Positions 62,198 through 64,000 of a stretch of 64,000 bases of DNA are shown piece by piece. How positions within the stretch are numbered: the stretch's first letter is position 1; the number at the start of each line of letters is the position of its first letter. Location: positions 1 to 64,000 of the forward strand of contig CAJTYM010000014.1 in NCBI GenBank assembly GCA_910583835.1, in the 5' to 3' direction. The notes under the pieces were generated by a model, which worked only from the letters and a program-made list of their open reading frames with translations, searched no databases and was not told the DNA's origin. The stretch is from an uncultured Lachnospiraceae bacterium. Its GTDB lineage: Bacteria > Bacillota > Clostridia > Lachnospirales > Lachnospiraceae. The position numbers and the translations under genes were made by a program.

Positions 62198-62320
62198 TTA
62201 TCGGGTTTCTGTTTTAGGCTCTGCCGTTTCAACATACTTTATAATCTCTATGATTTTTTCAGCGCTCATACCCTCAGCTTCTAGTTTCTGAATAAGATTG
62301 ACAACTTCTTTACCAGTCAT
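62198..62320 (-). CDS. Small protein of 40 residues, unknown function
   Basis: A short frame, ATG at 62320, stop TAA at 62200-62198. AGGTGATG lies just upstream and a good terminator 30 bases below, so the gene is probably real. It reads MTGKEVVNLIQKLEAEGM then SAEKIIEIIKYVETAEPK: two amphipathic helices separated by a glycine, ending in a polar tail. The pattern resembles small helical proteins seen in other Clostridia. No role can be assigned. Confidence 0.6.
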   Translation of the reverse strand: MTGKEVVNLIQKLEAEGMSAEKIIEIIKYVETAEPKTETR

Positions 62321-62574
62321 ATCATCACCTGCTTTCTGATTTGGGTTTCTATGTATGTATTAATTATAATGGATGATTGCGTAAGTGTAAAGCCTTTATT
62401 CAATTATCAGCACTTAGTTCTTGGCTATAAGATTTATTTTCGCAGCAAGATACTTAATGGCTTGCCAGCATTGAAGCTATAGCTTTACCGGCAAGCCAGA
62501 CTTTATGAACATAAAACAGAAAAATATGCCTATAGTTACTTTGTAAAATCTGCTCCCTTTAATTTAGTAAACAC
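62321..62574. other. Intergenic stretch between gerKC-like gene and the 40-residue ORF
   Basis: No gene seen. It holds a hairpin (TGGCTTGCC near 62458, GGCAAGCCA near 62500) that may end the germination transcript; the T-run after it is poor. Confidence 0.4.
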
Positions 62575-63765
62575 TCACCAATTTAAGATTTCAATATCCA
62601 CCTCAAACACCTGCCGCACATTTTGGCTGTATTCATCCGGCAAGTTTTTATAAACCTGGTAAAGCCCACGGTTCAGCCCTCCCAGATAAATATAGCTGTT
62701 TGTCATGTCAATTCCATATTCCTCCCGCAGCTTTGCGGCGCATTTTTGCAGCCCCGCCAAAATATGCTGCTCCATCCTCTGCTCAATCTGGTACTGTTGC
62801 CCTACAGAATTTGCCTGCCCGATTTTCAGCCTCCCCTGCCCAGTTATGGACACGGTCACCACAGGCTGTCCCTTTTCCTGCTCCACGCTTGTCGTCACCC
62901 GGATATCGGAAATCTCAGCCACTTCCTCCTTATCCGGCTCACAGGTGAAGGTCTCCAGCAAACCCTGGGAAAGAAATGCCTGCATCGCTTCTTCCACCGT
63001 AAGCATTCCGCGGTACTCAAAATTTTCAATTGCCGCATAGCCGCTGACCGCAGGACGCTTGCCCTGCTCCGTCAAAACCGGAATCAGCAGCAGTTCATTC
63101 TGGTTGTGCCACTGGTTAATCAGGCTGCCTACTGTAGCTATTTTTTTCTGGCTGAAATCTTTCTGGCTCTCTAACATTTCTTCCAGATATGTGCCCATGG
63201 AACCTTCTGTCTCCTCCGTGAGCGTAAGGATTTCAGCCGCCGAGCTGCTGCCGACAAACAAACTGATATTTCTGGCTGCACGCTCCTGCTGTTCCCAGGC
63301 AAGCAGCAGATTCCGCAGACGCTTAGGCTCTGAAATCAAATTTTCCCCCACCACCACCGCTTTCAGATGATTGTAGTCGAGGATACGGTTGGTATTATTT
63401 TCGTATGATTTTTCCACATGGAACAAATCATCGCCCTCTAAGGACATTGCCATCGGCGTATCCACGGTCTTGCCTTTCTCCGATATCTGGGCAAGGTCCG
63501 GGAAATCAAAGCTGACTACCAGCTTCGGCTCCGTCTCTGTTTCCACGTCTTTTACTTTCGTTTCCATTCCTTCCGCCTCTTTCCCGCCGGCTTTTTCTTT
63601 CGTTTCCATTCCTTCCGTCTCTTCTCCACCTGCTTTTGCTGACGCTCCCTGCAAGTCTATGCCAACCGCCAGCGGAAAGCTGCGCTGTTCCAGTTCCACC
63701 GACTCGCAGCCGCCCAAAAAAATCATTGCCAGAAATGCCGCCGCCAAAATCCTACTCTTTCGCAT
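62575..63765 (-). CDS. gerKC: Ger(x)C-family spore germination lipoprotein
   Basis: 396 residues. Lipobox LGGC at about 17-20 after a basic start, so it is a membrane lipoprotein. Ger(x)C pattern: VELEQRSFPLAVGIDLQ, LDYNHLKAVVVGENL, LFVGSSSAAEIL, the C-terminal helix QKCAAKLREEYGIDMTNSYIYLGGL. An unusual insertion of Glu/Lys/Gly repeats (GMETK twice, about 50-75) interrupts the first domain. With the GerA- and GerB-type subunits the protein forms a nutrient germinant receptor of spores. It overlaps the end of the permease gene by 14 bases. Confidence 0.85.
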   Translation of the reverse strand: MRKSRILAAAFLAMIFLGGCESVELEQRSFPLAVGIDLQGASAKAGGEETEGMETKEKAGGKEAEGMETKVKDVETETEPKLVVSFDFPDLAQISEKGKTVDTPMAMSLEGDDLFHVEKSYENNTNRILDYNHLKAVVVGENLISEPKRLRNLLLAWEQQERAARNISLFVGSSSAAEILTLTEETEGSMGTYLEEMLESQKDFSQKKIATVGSLINQWHNQNELLLIPVLTEQGKRPAVSGYAAIENFEYRGMLTVEEAMQAFLSQGLLETFTCEPDKEEVAEISDIRVTTSVEQEKGQPVVTVSITGQGRLKIGQANSVGQQYQIEQRMEQHILAGLQKCAAKLREEYGIDMTNSYIYLGGLNRGLYQVYKNLPDEYSQNVRQVFEVDIEILNW

Positions 63766-64000
63766 CCGCTTCTACCTCCTTTCCCATCTTCCTGCCTGTC
63801 TTAACCTGATTTACAAGCAGCAGAATCAGCAAAATCAAAAACATGCCCGGCAGTGCGATACAGTACTGGTAAATCCCAAAAATTTCTGCCAAAAATTGAT
63901 GCTCAAACAAGCCTTTGCCCACGAAAAAAGCAAGCAATGCCACGAGATACAGGCTGTAATGGTGTTTCGTTTCATGGCACAATTCTTTCAGCACCAAACT
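63752..64000 (-). CDS. gerKB: GerB-type germinant receptor permease, C-terminal part (cut by window edge)
   Basis: Only about 80 codons lie in the window, and the frame is open to the edge. Two hydrophobic segments (LYLVALLAFFVGKGLF, PGMFLILLILLLVNQV) and a basic tail fit the last helices of a GerB/endospore permease. Its stop overlaps the gerKC-like start, the standard order of gerA-type operons. The call depends on that context; the internal motif alone would not decide. Confidence 0.6.
   Translation of the reverse strand, partial: SLVLKELCHETKHHYSLYLVALLAFFVGKGLFEHQFLAEIFGIYQYCIALPGMFLILLILLLVNQVKTGRKMGKEVEADAKE

Noticed and set aside
1..64000. tRNA, rRNA, riboswitch and CRISPR search
   Set aside because: Nothing convincing was seen by eye; a tRNAscan or Rfam search would be decisive.

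Overview
The window looks like the chromosome of a spore-forming Clostridium-type Firmicute, most likely a gut Lachnospiraceae. Evidence: strong AGGAGG-type ribosome sites throughout, spoIIR and a Ger(x)C germination locus, YesM/YesN-type regulation with a solute-binding protein, secreted proteins with FIVAR, Ig-like, InlB-type and FN3-like repeats, and LuxR/BTAD and PocR regulators. No rRNA, tRNA or CRISPR array was seen. Species cannot be told from sequence reading alone. Layout, left edge: bases 1-50 (minus) are the first codons of a contractile tail sheath protein. Divergent from it lie a BTAD-type ATPase regulator, an AAA+ ATPase with a degenerate first P-loop, and a charged unknown protein. 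I read this as the regulatory/ATPase arm of an extracellular contractile injection system whose structural genes lie left of the window. A large secreted FIVAR/Ig-like protein follows. 8.7-15.4 kb is a defence island: an ABC-three-component system (nuclease-like effector, middle component, SMC-like ATPase) directly downstream of a RloA/RloB pair. 15.5-18.4 kb holds a DUF3788 gene broken by an amber codon and the AmmeMemoRadiSam genes. 18.5-25.2 kb is a surface-glycan operon (methyltransferase-like, GT2, DUF4422-GT8, YfhO) behind a good sigma-A promoter. 25.3-30.8 kb has a resolvase pseudogene with an internal deletion, a coiled-coil protein, a chemoreceptor, an SDR oxidoreductase and a family-4 uracil-DNA glycosylase. 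30.85-36.43 kb is the most striking part: a tightly coupled five-gene minus-strand operon, TIR protein, helical unknown, SPFH-like protein, two-TM SH3 protein, SIR2-TPR protein. It joins two NAD-consuming enzyme folds to membrane-scaffold proteins, and I know of no described system with this composition. 36.7-41.1 kb: FtsX-type ABC transporter, an ABC-2 permease remnant and a tyrosine recombinase with an internal deletion. 41.3-51.1 kb: serine hydrolase, S8 protease, a response regulator with a PocR hybrid kinase, a small membrane protein ending in a 29-bp perfect hairpin, a Phd/ParE toxin-antitoxin pair, an unknown 487-residue protein and a glycine-zipper peptide. 51.3-58.9 kb: YesN/YesM two-component system, a solute-binding protein without permeases, and a multidomain GH53 galactanase; together they suggest galactan sensing and breakdown. 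59-64 kb: housekeeping and sporulation genes galU, DUF1934, murI, spoIIR, a 40-residue ORF, and the gerKC/gerKB-like pair cut by the right edge.
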